64,000 nt of DNA from Ecdyonurus torrentis (Eukaryota; Arthropoda; Insecta; Ephemeroptera; Heptageniidae), in NCBI GenBank assembly GCA_949318235.1, contig OX439127.1, forward strand, positions 16,365,105 through 16,429,104, in the 5' to 3' direction. The position numbers and the translations under genes are program-made. Within the stretch, counting starts at the first letter, position 1; each line of letters begins with the position of its first letter. The notes below the pieces were generated by a model. The model was not told the DNA's origin. It made no database searches and saw nothing but the letters and a program-made list of their open reading frames with translations. Shown piece after piece: positions 39,071 to 55,829 of this stretch.

Positions 39071-40948
39071 CTCTACTTTTGCCACCACAAAGCTAAAGAC
39101 TTACTCATACCAAAAACATATCCTTGTTTTACCATTTAACGTTATTATTGAATGAATGAATAAATCCAGTATTCAATCAGTTATTAAATGAACCTTTCAT
39201 GATCTTTCTATATAGTAAATAACCATTTATTTTTATTATTGAAACAATATGAAAAAAATAATATACAGTATGTGGGATGAAGTGTAAGAACATAGTTCAA
39301 AATATCATGCTATTGTTAAAAAAAAATCAATTTATTATAATTTTGTTTTGTTTTACCTACTAAATTTTTAATTTACCTTGCTGATTACAATTTTTAATTA
39401 AAAAAAAAATTCTGTATAATGTAAAATTCATTAGTATCATACCAAACTATTGAATAAATTACTAATAATTTGTGTTTTTTTAATGATGGGCTTTTTGGTA
39501 AAAGTGAAAAAGTTAACAATTCACTGCATTGCAGAATTTTAATTATTGAAGTAATTAGATGAAACACACACACTCACACACACACACATATTATATTACG
39601 TGTTGAAAGACATTTAAAAAAAATTAATGTGTTTATTTTTAATATTTAACTGAATGAAAAGTCTTTTCTTTTTAGTTTATTTAGCATGCCATAGTGATAA
39701 ATGAGTTAAAGTGTCAACACTTTTGTGCAAGACAAATTTGAACTTGATTTTATGGTCAGTTAATCACATCAAAAGTGATATCTTTATTTCAAATTTGTAT
39801 TCATACATCTGTTATATTTTTTGTTATATATCTTTGCCACAAGATTTAATTACATTCATAGTACATAAAATAAATTATTTTACTTTAACGTAATTCAAAT
39901 GTAAAATCGATATCATATTTAGATCGTATAATCAAATTTTCTATACCAATAAATTAAATTAATCGTTTGTGTTATTTAACTGTGTAAAACAAAGATTGTA
40001 ATTTAGTGTATTGTAAAATAGTTGGGTTAAATTGAGAGGTTATATGCCTGATTTCGTCCAATAAAAGCTGATAATTATTATTATCAGAGTGTGTGTGTGT
40101 GTGCTTACGTTGAATCAATAACTCTATGAAAATCTGTCAACATGATGATATTCACGTTATTCAAATTATTTGCTAAATATATATACTTTTTAACTGAAAT
40201 ATAGATATATATATATATATATATTTGTTTAATGTGTTAAGAAGAAAGCAAATTTGAAAACTCTATTTTTCATTTGTTTACATAGTTTACATGACATAAG
40301 AAAATACCGTCACGCAAAAGGAACGAATAGAGAATGGAGTTGAATATTTAGAAGTTAAATTGTAACACGTAAGCAAAGGAATCGTGAGGAAAAGGGGTGT
40401 GTTTGTTATTAATGTCTATTCATCTTGAGAGTGAGCAATAATCGTGCTTAAACAGAACAGAAGAGGAGATGAAATGTTATATATAAAAAAAATCATGAAT
40501 TGAAAAATCAAATTAGTTGCATATATATAAAACAACATAATATTTATATAAACTGTTGCAAAAAATATTTATTTGTAGCCAAACACTATTTAGTTCATAT
40601 TAAATAATTATGATTGAATTTTTAATTAAAGTAATAACAAGAAAATTTAATTATTTTCATTTTCATCAGTCAATTCATATAAACTTAATTAATGTTAAAT
40701 AGTTTGTAATTATTAGAATGCAAATAATAATGATTACAAATAAATAAAAAAAAAGATGAAGGAAAAATTAGTTTCTAAATTATAATTCAATATTAGATTA
40801 TTATCTATCGATCGTTATGTACTGTAATAAATAATTAAAAATATAATATTTTATTAAAGTATTACCTAAAACAATATATTGATCTAAATAAAAAAGGCCT
40901 TATCGTATTGATTTGTTACTTTTTAGTACGTACAGTTATAAACTCTTA

Positions 40949-40951
<3 letters not shown>

Positions 40952-41009
<58 letters not shown>

Positions 41010-41012
41010 ATA
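40952..41012. repeat. (TA)n microsatellite
   Basis: About 28 units with a TTA break near 40999. Imperfect TA continues to about 41030. Confidence 0.93.
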
Positions 41013-41880
41013 GTATATATATTTATATATGACATAAAAAGAAATAAAGAAGAAAAAATTAAAAATGACTTTTTTTACGATTAATTTTATATACGAACAT
41101 AAAAAAAATAGAAGCTACATCTAAAAACAGAATTAGTCAACATGTCCATTACATAGAAACTTTTTCGTCATAAAAAAGCTACAAAAATATGACTAATTAC
41201 TACGATATAACATGAAGTAAGTTAGTTTACAGAGAGACTTGTGTATATACATAGTGTATATTTATAGAAACTTTCCACATCAAAATATTACACAGGATGA
41301 GTTATTGATTGTAGATAATTTTGTTCTTACATTGATTGTTTAATTTTTAATTATGCACAAGATGCTTTCACGTTCATTTCATATTATTATTATATAGTTA
41401 CTATATTATATAATTATAAGTTAAAATATTTGATTTAGAATTTTCATGTAGAAATATAATAATATGACAATGTTAGTTTAAGAATATTTAGTAAGCTATT
41501 GAACAGTATTACACCGTTGAGGACTATATTAATACACTCTGCCATAAATAAATATGTGTTGTTTGATAATGTGTAATTGTATGTGTATTGTATGAGTTAC
41601 TGTTTACTCTACTGTATAATGATTTGTAAATATTGTATATTTATGACTATCACTTCTGATTGTTTTATTATTAAGAGTTAACCTGAGAGGGTGTATTTTG
41701 TATGTAATGCGATTGCAGGATGAGATAAATGAATAAAATATCTTGAATTAGAATATACGTTATTAAAATTTCCGTAGGCTTGGCTGAAATATAAGAGTTT
41801 AGAGTACGCAAAATTTTATCGAATTTGCAAATCATTTCTTCTAAAACCATTGTTTGACTATATATTATATGAATATTAAG

Positions 41881-41912
41881 TTGTTGTTTGTTTGTTTGTT
41901 TGTTTGTTTGTT
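41881..41912. repeat. (TTGT)n microsatellite
   Basis: About seven perfect tetranucleotide units. Confidence 0.93.
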
Positions 41913-42024
41913 TTTATTTCATTTAAAATTTTAAAAATTTTCATTTTCATAATAAGTATTACACATCGCCTTTACCCTAAACGTTTCTTAATAGAAATAA
42001 TATAAGAGCCTGTTCACATGAAGC

Positions 42025-42343
42025 AAGGAATAGAACACATTGAACAAAAAACATATCTAGTATCCTAACATACCTAAATATCAAAATATCAACGTTAATT
42101 TGACCAGAGAAATTTATTTCTAATTTATTTTCCATTTACAAAATGTCATATGCATGTTTATGACGTCACAGCTTACTAGTCCACGCGCGCGGAAACAGGC
42201 AAGCTGTGACGTCATAAACATGCAGCTGACATTTTGTGAATGTAAAATAAATTAGAAATCAATGACTCCGGCAAAATCAACATTGATATTTAGGTATGTT
42301 AGGATACTAGACATGTTTTTTTGTTCAAAGTGTTCTATGCCTT
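42025..42343. mobile_element. Long palindromic (foldback) element, ~320 bp
   Basis: The two halves are near-complementary over about 145 bp each. The outer ends are AAGGAATAGAACAC and GTGTTCTATGCCTT. The innermost 24 bp of each arm (42151-42174 with 42201-42224) pair perfectly around a 26-bp G+C-rich spacer containing CCACGCGCGCGG. Each inner arm contains the palindromic CRE TGACGTCA (42161-42168, 42207-42214). No coding capacity. Either a MITE-like foldback element or a locus producing hairpin RNA. Confidence 0.85.
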
Positions 42344-43516
42344 AAAAAAGCCTTAATAAGCCATAAAAAAAATCCTAGCGTTGTAATTCAAAATAAAAAT
42401 ATTATATATTCATTATATTATTTACAGCGCTATAACTTTTATTATGTTAAACAATTCAAAACTGGTAAACAAAATATATTAAAAATTGAATAACTAAATC
42501 AATAAATAATAAAATAAAAATAGCATATTTATTTATTTAAAAGCAAACATTACATTTTATTGATTCTATAATAATAATCAATAAGGTGTGCATTGAAATA
42601 AAAATGTATAAATTACATGTACATATCTTTGTAATTATTGTGTAGAAATGAAAATGATTAGATATTTTATTATTAATGTATTGTTTTGTGTATCTTATCG
42701 CAGCATATGACAATATTCATGTTATATAATATATCTAATGTTTATATCGTTATTATTTAGAGTAGAGATACACAATGAATCATGTTGACAAATAATGATC
42801 TTCTATGTTGCTTCTATTATATTATAATAGCTGAGCAGCACGTTACATTTTAATAACTTTCCTATTTCAATTAAACTTTAATGTAAAATAGTTTAGCAAT
42901 GACCACAAATACCGCATAATTATATTGCATTATATATTACCTATTAACCTTACAGTACTACAACTAACTTTATTTTTTAAATATATTTAAAATATTTATT
43001 ATAGAATAATAATATTAATAAAAAATTATTATATATTTTTTTTTAAAACATCATGTAAAAAAAAATCCATATATTTTTCTTGCTAATTTTTATCTTTTTT
43101 TATATTGATGGTACCTAGCCTATTGCATTTTTATTGTGAGATATCTGAATTGCATTTCCGGTAAGCAGGTTACTAACACAGAAAGAAGAGACTGAATAGG
43201 GTAAAATGTTGACTTATTGTACTTCAGCAATTATTTCTTAAGAAATAATAGTTTTTTGCAAAGTCATTCTATTTTACAACATAGTAAAGCAGTTTACGCC
43301 TAACAACATATTATTGTATTACAGAAGCGCATAACTATGTTGTACAGCATAAGTTGTGAATTTCATTGTTTTCCATGTATACAAGTAAGTAATCTATGTA
43401 TGGAAATACGAGCCATACCAACTTGTAGAAATCAACCGTCTTTGAAAACACCATCGATATAAATTATTTGATGAGACTACGAAATCATCTGACAATGTGA
43501 TGCCATGTATGATCGG
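42344..43516. other. A+T-rich spacer
   Basis: Nothing gene-like is seen. Confidence 0.6.
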
Positions 43517-43847
43517 TTAAAGAGTAGTAGGGTACCAACCTTATATCTGAAAAATTAGAAGTGTTTTAGGTCTAAATTTGGTGTCATTGTGTAGCTAAGG
43601 GTTACACCTAGCCGTGATAAAAAATCCATGTGGTTTGACCGTCCCGAAAAAAAGAAAAAAAAATATTGCCTTATGGGTTTAAAATAAAAAAAAAAAAATC
43701 AAATAAAATTAATTTGCACGGTGACCCCCCAAAATTTTTAAATATTTGAAATTGTCTCAAGCTGAAGTATCATTGTGCAAAATTTCAGCTTTTTTTCACG
43801 AGAAAAGTTTGAGTCTAATGACCGACGTCGGTCCCCTACTCCCTTAA
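43517..43847 (-). mobile_element. TTAA-flanked MITE-like element, copy B (inverted)
   Basis: A related copy of 14477-14802 in the opposite orientation, bounded by TTAA at 43517-43520 and 43844-43847. Shared blocks include the ACCGACGTCGG end, the GGTCACCGTGC stretch, the TCGGGACGGTCAAAC stretch and the CCAAATTTAGACC stretch. Numerous substitutions and small indels show that the two copies are not very recent. No transposase. Confidence 0.85.
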
Positions 43848-46755
<2,908 letters not shown>

Positions 46756-47052
46756 GTGATATCGAATTACACCTTTAAAATGATCCCGTACAGACCCAGT
46801 ATTATCAAACACTGTTATTACTGTGTTATTTTAACAAATGTCTTTAAAAAAAATTATTCATTACGTAACCATGGCACCTTTAGCCAGATTAATAAGTGCA
46901 CTCACATATTATATCATGCTCCAGCATCATTGCGCAACACATTAGCTTGCATTCTTTACATATGCACCCAGGCACTCAGTAGTGGCTTGAACCGGAGCTC
47001 CCTAGAAACACTAGTCAGCTTTCCTAGCCAACACCGCCATACAGCTCGATAA
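46756..47052. other. Higher-complexity island with an open frame
   Basis: The frame 46756-47052 (+) is open for 98 codons without simple repeats, but has no recognisable domain and no signal peptide or splice support. The 3' two thirds are clearly less A+T rich than the surroundings. It contains CCGCCATAC (47034-47042), also present in the island at 38.8-39.07 kb, and a GAGCTCCCTAG string. More likely noncoding island than gene. Confidence 0.3.
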
Positions 47053-47750
47053 AAAAAAATTCCTATGTATTAATTATAAGTTTTTCGTTTATTTATTTAC
47101 ATTTTAATGATTTGTATTTTTCATTAAATATAAGCAAAACTTTTTCATTCCATGAATCTATTATAAGAAAAAGAAATAACATTTTAATGTTTTAATAAAC
47201 AATTTATTTATTTTTTTATCATTCTCGTCCTTTTGCTTTATTTTTATATAGTTGGGAAACTTGAATTTTTAGTAAAAAATATATATTATTCAAATTTCAT
47301 ATGTTTGTCTCTTATTTTATTATTTAGATTTCATTTTCACAAATTAAAATTATTAATTACAAAGTTAAAATTTTAGCAAAGCAAAAACATCGTAAAAAGT
47401 GTTTAAAATTAAAAAAAAAAAAAAAAAAAAGAAGAGTAACTTAAAAAAATTTAAAATTGATAAAAAGTTAAAATAAATAATATGTACATATGCAATAACT
47501 AAATTACACCCAATGGTATTATAAATAATATAATATTTTTTATAAAGGTTTTAAAATATTACTGATGTGTGTATACTACAAACACACTCACACACACTCA
47601 CAGACACACAAATACACACGCCTTTTCACTTTAAAAAAATTCTTCAATTTCTATGAGTGCTCGTTGAAAAAAATATTAAAAAAAAAGTAAAGTTACGTGG
47701 AAAGTTATGTTTTGTTAGTGGTAAGTCAGGTAAAGTTATATAGTGTTAGC

Positions 47751-47851
<101 letters not shown>

Positions 47852-48085
47852 CTACACACGAGATAAATAACAACACGCAATTAATAATTTTACTCTGATA
47901 TCACCATACTACTATTATGAGTATACATAAACATGAATGCATGTATATAATACATGGTAAATATATTATAATAGCAAAGTTAAGATCAATATTGGTATAC
48001 AAACTATATAATACTCATAATGTGTGTTATATAAATATAATTTTTTCAAAAACCTTTTTATATAATACAATGGATACTATATCTA

Positions 48086-48090
<5 letters not shown>

Positions 48091-48135
<45 letters not shown>
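48091..48135. repeat. (TA)n microsatellite
   Basis: About 22 units. Confidence 0.95.
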
Positions 48136-48138
<3 letters not shown>

Positions 48139-48946
48139 CATTATGAGTATTGAACTAATGCATTTATTTTGTAAGATATGGCAAAATAATAATAAACATA
48201 TTTCTTTCCAATTTTTTAAATATGAAAAGTAATGAAAACTATTGTAATACAGTAAGCACTTAATATTATTAGAAACAATATCTCTATATGTCCGGAAAGT
48301 TAAATTGGTAAAGTCAATAACTATTAAATTTAAAATATTTAGACTTTTTAAAATACACGATATTTAATTTTTATGAAATGCCCTATAAAACAATTACGTA
48401 AATTATTTGTATTAACACATTTCTCGCATTTTCAAAAAAAAAAAAAATGTTTTTTGTTTTTGAAAATACGATTATTTATGTAACGTTTTTATTTCTAAAT
48501 AATTTCTGGTGACTTAAAATATACAGTATATATTAATATTTATAATTTTGGAATTTAAAATTATGAATGTTATATAGACTTTTTTTTTTTTTAATAATGG
48601 CACTTATGATTTCTCAAAACCGACTGAAAGAGGTGTAATTAACGCTTTCTATAAAATCAAGAGAAGTAAAACTTAAGTGTCGAAAGAATGAACTTCATGT
48701 CAATTTACGTTTTTCTTTTTCCCTTTCAAACTCACATTTCATTTAAACGTAAGTAATGATAAAAAGGATATTAATAGGATAATAATCACTTTCTTAACAG
48801 AGATTTCTACGAAACGAAGGTAAAAAAGGTTTTGTGAGCTAGCGAACTGGAGAAAAAAAAAGTCTAGCGTGTGTGCGGGTAGAGGGCAATACGTGAACAT
48901 ACGATATAACCACAAAGAAAAGAAAAGGAAATGGAGAGAAAAAGGA

Positions 48947-48953
<7 letters not shown>

Positions 48954-49043
<90 letters not shown>
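48954..49043. repeat. (GA)n microsatellite
   Basis: 45 units, followed by a pyrimidine-rich stretch (49054-49127). Confidence 0.97.
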
Positions 49044-49045
<2 letters not shown>

Positions 49046-50976
49046 GAAAAGCTGGCTATTCTTTTCTTCTATTTTGTTTCTTTTTTTACTCCATCTCTTT
49101 TTTTATTTTTTTTATTTTTTTCTTTTCCAAAATGAATGTTTTCATTTTTCAATTACAATGAAGAAGCAATGTATCATTCAAGAACTTATTTGTAATTGCA
49201 AATCAATTTAGATATATAATATACAGTTATGTAAGTAAGTTAAACACCATCATAAACTTAAAATGTAAATTTCTATGTTTAATATTTTATACAGAAATTA
49301 CTAAGAGACTATTATTTAAAGACAAAAATTAACACGACAAAGTTTATTGTTGTAAGGTTGTAACTTGAAGTTCTAAAAAGTTTAGAATTTCACTTTCTGC
49401 CCTAAAATTAGCTACGACTTGTGTGTGTAAGACATCAAAGTAAATTTCTGCCTTCTGAACTTTAATAAAGATTTTTGGGAAAACTTATTCACTAGTCTTC
49501 TTAAAGACACTAGCCTGGGTAATTAATTAATTTTTTGCTATGCTCTCAAATTTAATTTGCTATGAATTCATCTTGAAATAAAAAAAAAAGTTATAAAATT
49601 AAATTTTATTTCTTTTTTTCCCCCATTTCCGTTTTACTTTTAACTCAAAATTTAATATTAGAGTTAAATTGTACACTAAATTACTTTTTTTTTATGAGCA
49701 ATAAGATAAATTAAACAAAAAATAAAGATAGATGTAAGGAGTTAATAATTTAATTTTTTTTTAATTATTTAGCATTTACACTTAAATAAAAAAACAAACA
49801 ATTAAATTAAACTTCCAAGATTACATAGTAATTTAGTTATATTTTAAAATCTGAAACACCGCTATTCTTATAATTTTAAAAAAGTTACCTTTTGCTGCTA
49901 CTACATTCTATAGCAGTCTGCATTACTCAAATTGCGGTAGGCTGTAGATCACAAATATGACCTCTTTTTTTGCTCTTTTTTTTTAGTCAATTATTATAAA
50001 GATGTTTATTCTAAAATGTTTTCGAATTAAAAGAAAAATCATTAATATTTCATTCATTTGAAATTTATTATTATATAACTCATTATCTGCTACTACTATT
50101 ATTATTTACGATATAACTTGTAAGAAATAATTGAGTGGTGGTAGAGTGTTTTGTAAAGTATCGGATGGCGTGAGATGATATGATATTCTAGGGAAACAAG
50201 AAAAAAAAATAGTGATAAGAAACGGAAATTGAAATAGAAAAGCAAGAGAAAGAAAAAAAAAATGTAACATGACACGTTTTATATGTTTTCTGAAATAACA
50301 AAATATTTCTATACTCAAAAATATGTTTAGTTTAATATAAATAAGATTAAAATTACGTAGTTTTTATTTTGATAACAATTTTAATTTTATTTCATATATG
50401 AATCACAACAAATATTACTAATTATTTACTTTATTTCATTGCGCTTACTTTTATATAAACATAGTCTGTATAATAAAATATTTAATTTTGTTTATATAAA
50501 AAAAAACTTTTTTTTTATATATATAATTACCAGCGTACTATTTACTTGTTCTGTGTTTTATATTTTTGTCTCTTTCTTCCGCTCGTCGTATTTCCTTTTC
50601 ATTATATATATAAAAAAAAAGTACAAAGCCTTTTTTTTTATGATACCTTTTTACTTTAAAAAAATGTAATACATACAAACAGAACTTTTGAATCTTTATC
50701 ATGTATTTGACATTTAATTATATATATATATAATGAGTGAGTCAAAGATTCCTTAGAAAATAAATTATATTACAGATTTTCAATATATATTTTATAATAT
50801 TAAAATTTATTTAATATTATTTCATCAAGTAATAGTTGAAATGTTGTAATATTTCATAAATAACTATTATTAATATGTTTATTATATTCTATTATTAGAG
50901 TAGAAAGAATTCAAAAAGAGTAACAAATCAAATAGGAAATTGAATTTATAATTTAAAAAGTTTTCTGAGTAAAATT

Positions 50977-50982
50977 AAAAAA

Positions 50983-51018
<36 letters not shown>

Positions 51019-51021
51019 GAA

Positions 51022-51057
<36 letters not shown>
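50977..51057. repeat. Poly(A)-(AAAAG)n-(AAAG)n compound repeat
   Basis: A ~23-nt A run grades into AAAAG and then perfect AAAG units, a typical mutation series from a homopolymer. Confidence 0.93.
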
Positions 51058-51059
<2 letters not shown>

Positions 51060-51162
51060 TGATTTCGTATTTATTTAATGCTAAAAAGTGAATAAATAAT
51101 TTGCATGGAAAATGTTTCTATGAAGAGAAGGTTTGCGCGCGCAACTTTATTGAAGTTTTTTA

Positions 51163-51164
<2 letters not shown>

Positions 51165-51198
<34 letters not shown>
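51165..51198. repeat. (CT)n microsatellite
   Basis: About 17 units. Confidence 0.95.
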
Positions 51199-51200
<2 letters not shown>

Positions 51201-52299
51201 CTTAAATGATACAAAAATGACACAGGGAAATCCTGTGTTCTTGACAAACGCAAATACACAACCAAAATTTTGTAAATGTTTCTTTGTTTAACCAAACTCA
51301 ACTTGAAAAGAAAAGAAATAAAACGGTATAAAAAACGATATATTAATCAGAATACCTTGAGTGTTTTCAAAGTAATACGAAACAGTAAACTTGGACAACA
51401 AACTAAAAAAGCATTGAGAAATGTGCACGCAATCGTTTTTCCGTCAGCCGCATTGTAAGCATGCGTACAGTGTATCAAAACATCAAGATATTTAGGGTAG
51501 ATTATTTTATATAATTTCAAATTCGATAATAATATAGAAGGTTAAAAAATTTAGTGTTAAAATGGCATTCAATTTCTTTTTCTTTTCTCATAAATACTAA
51601 AATTATACATATTATTTATATAGTAAATTGCAGCGTTTTATTATATAAATATATTATACTGTATTATGTATAAAATAAAAAAGAAATTAAAAACGTATTT
51701 TTTCGTGACTATACGTAAAATAATACAACAATTTATTTAATTTAACTTTATTAGTTTTCCACTTTCTTTAGAAAAATTATTAATAAATTAATGTTCTTTT
51801 TTTTTAATATAGAGCCAGATGTTTGTTACATGAAATTAATGCACTTGAAAAGCTTAAACTTGAAATTTTTTTATGTTTAATTAAAATGTACTAAGTTAAT
51901 TAAGAAAAGTAAAATAAAGTAGTTGTGAAGCCACTAACAACTAATCTGATTAATTAAAATTCTAGACATGTATTTTTTTTATTCAAAGGCAAGAAAAAAA
52001 ATTAACTTTTAATGTAAATGCTTAGCATGTCAAAAGAAAACTAAATTGTATGAAAAGTAGAAAGTTTGAAAGTAGATAAGTTTTCTAATACACTTTGGTT
52101 GTGCTAATTTTTACATTGCTAAAACTTGTATACACTGAGTATAACGAAAACTAAACTTACAACTTATTTTCATGCAAAGCTGATTGATATGCTTCCTTGC
52201 ACTGCATATTATAATTTCTTATGTTTTTTAATAGTATTAAAAATTAAAATATCATTTTAAACAGAAATATTTACATTATTGTGATTGAAGTCAATATTT

Positions 52300-52300
<1 letters not shown>

Positions 52301-52350
<50 letters not shown>
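52301..52350. repeat. (GT)n-(TA)n microsatellite at the left edge of an inserted element
   Basis: GT to about 52313, then TA to 52350. TA continues beyond the element at 53103-53116, so the element appears to have inserted into the array. Confidence 0.9.
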
Positions 52351-52353
<3 letters not shown>

Positions 52354-53100
52354 CGGTCTCGCGGCTATTATATGTATCAGACTATCTCACCGCGCCACAC
52401 AAAATAGGTATAAGACAATCTCGCCGTACGCACAAATTAGGAATCAGACAATCTCGTGAGTAATTTTCCATATAACATGCTGGCAAAAATGTAATATACG
52501 ACGAATTAAATTAAAAATAAATGACATTTAATGATTGAAAATGTCTTATATTTATTTTACACAAAATATATCTATAGTAATTTTAAAGAAGCTTAAACTA
52601 AATAATTAATATAATAATAATATTATAATATTAGTAATAAATTAATTGTTATTTTTTAAGTTTGAAAATTTAATTTTTTAAAACAAATTTCTCTTGGTCT
52701 ATTTTAAAATTTATAAATTTTAAAATGGCTATTAATTATTCGTTAATAAAAGTAAAATGATATTATTTAAAAAAATTGTAACGTAAAATATTTAATATTT
52801 ATTAATTAATTAATTAATTAATTTTATTCTATAAAAAATAAAAAGTATATACTTTTTTGTTAAATTTTATTAAATATATAAAATATAAAAAATATATCCG
52901 AAAATTCTCAATGGCTGTGAGATACCTATTTTGGGTAAAATAGAGATATCTAATTTGTGCGTACGGCGAGATTGTCTAATACCTATTTTGTGCGCATCGC
53001 GAGGAAGTCAGATACCTACTTTGTGTGTTGCGGCGAGAATGTCCTATTTTGTGTGGCGCGGCGAGATTGTCTGATACATATAATAGCCGCGAGACCGTCG
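52351..53100. mobile_element. 750-bp inverted-repeat element with ~34-bp subrepeats
   Basis: The ends are a perfect inverted repeat of at least 31 bp beginning CGACGGTCTCGCGGCTATTA. Inward, each arm consists of diverged tandem units of about 34 bp with the pattern CAATCTCGCCG, CGCACAAA, TAGGTAT and CAGA: about three units on the left (to about 52460) and five on the right (from about 52920). The arms are G+C rich for this window, while the ~450-bp middle is very A+T rich and has no open frame. Flanks are TA repeat on both sides. No transposase, so non-autonomous. The family is not assigned. Confidence 0.85.
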
Positions 53101-53327
53101 ACATATATATATATATAAGTATGTAAAAAAATAATTATAATAAACATTATTATTTTTTTTTTTTTTAAATTTTACAGTATATAGTATTTAGTCAGGAAAT
53201 AAACTAAATATGTATATATGAAAATCACAGTATTAATATAGTGGAATTGATAAACCGCAATTTTAATTAACTAATTACTTTTAATATACCACTGAGTATA
53301 GTAATAACTAATTCCTCTCTCTCTCTG

Positions 53328-53328
<1 letters not shown>

Positions 53329-53380
<52 letters not shown>
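53329..53380. repeat. (CA)n microsatellite
   Basis: About 25 units with one AA break, then degenerate CA to about 53413. Confidence 0.95.
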
Positions 53381-53383
<3 letters not shown>

Positions 53384-53721
53384 CCACAAATACACATATA
53401 AACACACACACACGTATTTCCATAAAATATTTATGATATTTATATTTCATCGAATTCCTCTTTGCAAATACTGTATGCTTCATTATATGCGTACAAGCCA
53501 TGTAAAAAAAAAAAAAAAAAAATGCAATCAATGTAATGGCGATCATTTTTAACAACACTGAAAAAAATGAACTGTAAACAAAATAAAATATAATATAAAC
53601 TTATAACATTTATATTATTGCTATATGTGTACAAAAAAATGAATAGAGCTCTTCATAATATTACTTTAATATTATAGTAGTTATGTAATAATAATACTTT
53701 TTATACCTATATACGAGTGTG

Positions 53722-53942
<221 letters not shown>

Positions 53943-54234
53943 ATAACATTTTACAAAGATATAAAAATTGGACTTAAAGGCGGATTGTATGGATCTTATA
54001 GCAACAAGTACTTTAGTACATTATAATCAATATGTCTGCTGACTCAAGTGACCGTGTTACTCGATGGATGGTATATTATTATGTATGTTATTGATAGATC
54101 ACTTCCATCCTTATTGAAGCTTTTAGTATTCAAAAGTTATGCTCCATTTTTATAATAATCATATACTCAAATATATTCTATGTTTGAGATTAACAAGCTA
54201 TTTGAGTGCTCTCGAGTTTCCCCTTTTCCTCGTC
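53943..54234. other. Short spacer, mildly higher complexity
   Basis: Positions 53970-54110 have mixed composition. No frame or motif is recognised. Confidence 0.4.
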
Positions 54235-54338
<104 letters not shown>

Positions 54339-55782
54339 AATTTGAATTATTCCAATAATCTTTAATGATATTTAATCAAATCATAAAGCTATTTGCAGAT
54401 AATTAAAGTCATCATAATATAAAATACTTGAATAAATGTTAATTTATAGCAAAAATTTGTATAATATTTTTTATTTAGTTTTGACATTTGCGTGCTATGA
54501 AAGTACCAACACCTTATACATTTTACCACACTCTATACATCAAATTATAAGTTTTAAATTGTATACAAAACAATTAATACATTGTAATGTTTACGCTACT
54601 GTACGTGTATAGTACAAGCAAGTTCACACTTCATTGTAATCTATGAAATCGAACATTTTACAACATTTAAAAACAATTATAGAAATATACATGTTTTTTT
54701 TTTTCTTTTATTAATTTTTTTTTTTTTTTTTTTTTGTGATATTATATATTGAATTTTATAGGAGGGAAAAAAATCTATTAACGTGAAAAAAATATTGTTA
54801 AAAAAGTATTCATTTTATAACGAGTTACTTGCGTGTCAAAGTGTTGAAAATTAAAGCAACTCTAACTTTGCATGTTTTTTTTTTTTTTTCAACTTGGGGT
54901 GTGGTCTTCTCTACAAATGAATTATTATTTTATTTTGTCATGTTGAACATCACCATGCGAGAGTCATTACATATGTATCTCATGTTCATAAAATATATAA
55001 TAATAATATCGCATAATAAAAGGACAATATATAGCATTTACCAGCTCAACTACTATACTATTTGATACAATATAATTTTACAAGTTTTTTTTTTGTCTGC
55101 TAGAGCTATTATTAAATATTCACATCAATAATAAATAAAGCTTATATTATTATATAATTAAATTTATATCAAAGGAAACATACTTTTATTGAGATGTAAT
55201 AAACCAATGAATTTTAATTAGTTTGTTAATTAAATATGCAGTGATTGATGATTATATATATATTTAAAATTATTTTGTACAAATGAAAATATATAAATTA
55301 ATATTATTAAATAAATATGTTTTATATTTATTTATATTATTTAATATTGTGTTATATTGTTTTTATAATTTGAATATAATGATATAAAATAGAAAAAGGA
55401 ATTCATTTATTTCCTTTAAAGTATAAATGATAGTTTTGTATGGTATTCAATATACAACAAAAATAATATCAAAGAATTATGATATTAATTAAATTTATAA
55501 GAAGCATAATAAAATAAATCAAACAGCTTTGATTTCTAGTGTATATATATATATATAATATAAAAAATATTACTGTAGTGTTTCAATTTAATGAATGTGT
55601 TTACGTTAATACAAAGAGAATTATATATGAAACTCGTATTTATAATTTTCATTATGATAGTTTTTCGGTTCATACCACACAGTGTAACTTTCTACCCTAT
55701 GTGTGTTTGTGTGTTACGTTTTTTTTTATCAAAGGCAATGAACGTACATGTAGCTTTATGAATTAAGTTACAGAGAGTGGAA

Positions 55783-55786
<4 letters not shown>

Positions 55787-55826
<40 letters not shown>
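55787..55826. repeat. (GA)n microsatellite
   Basis: About 20 units. Confidence 0.95.

Positions 55827-55829
<3 letters not shown>

Larger units (their letters stand above)
39071..42024. other. A+T-rich spacer
   Basis: Contains a short GT tract (40087-40103), TA arrays near 40207 and 40952-41012, and a GTTT/TTGT tetranucleotide array. No gene is seen. Confidence 0.55.

Noticed and set aside
43517..43847. Transposase coding sequence in the TTAA elements
   Set aside because: At ~330 bp with stops in all frames, neither copy can encode a transposase.
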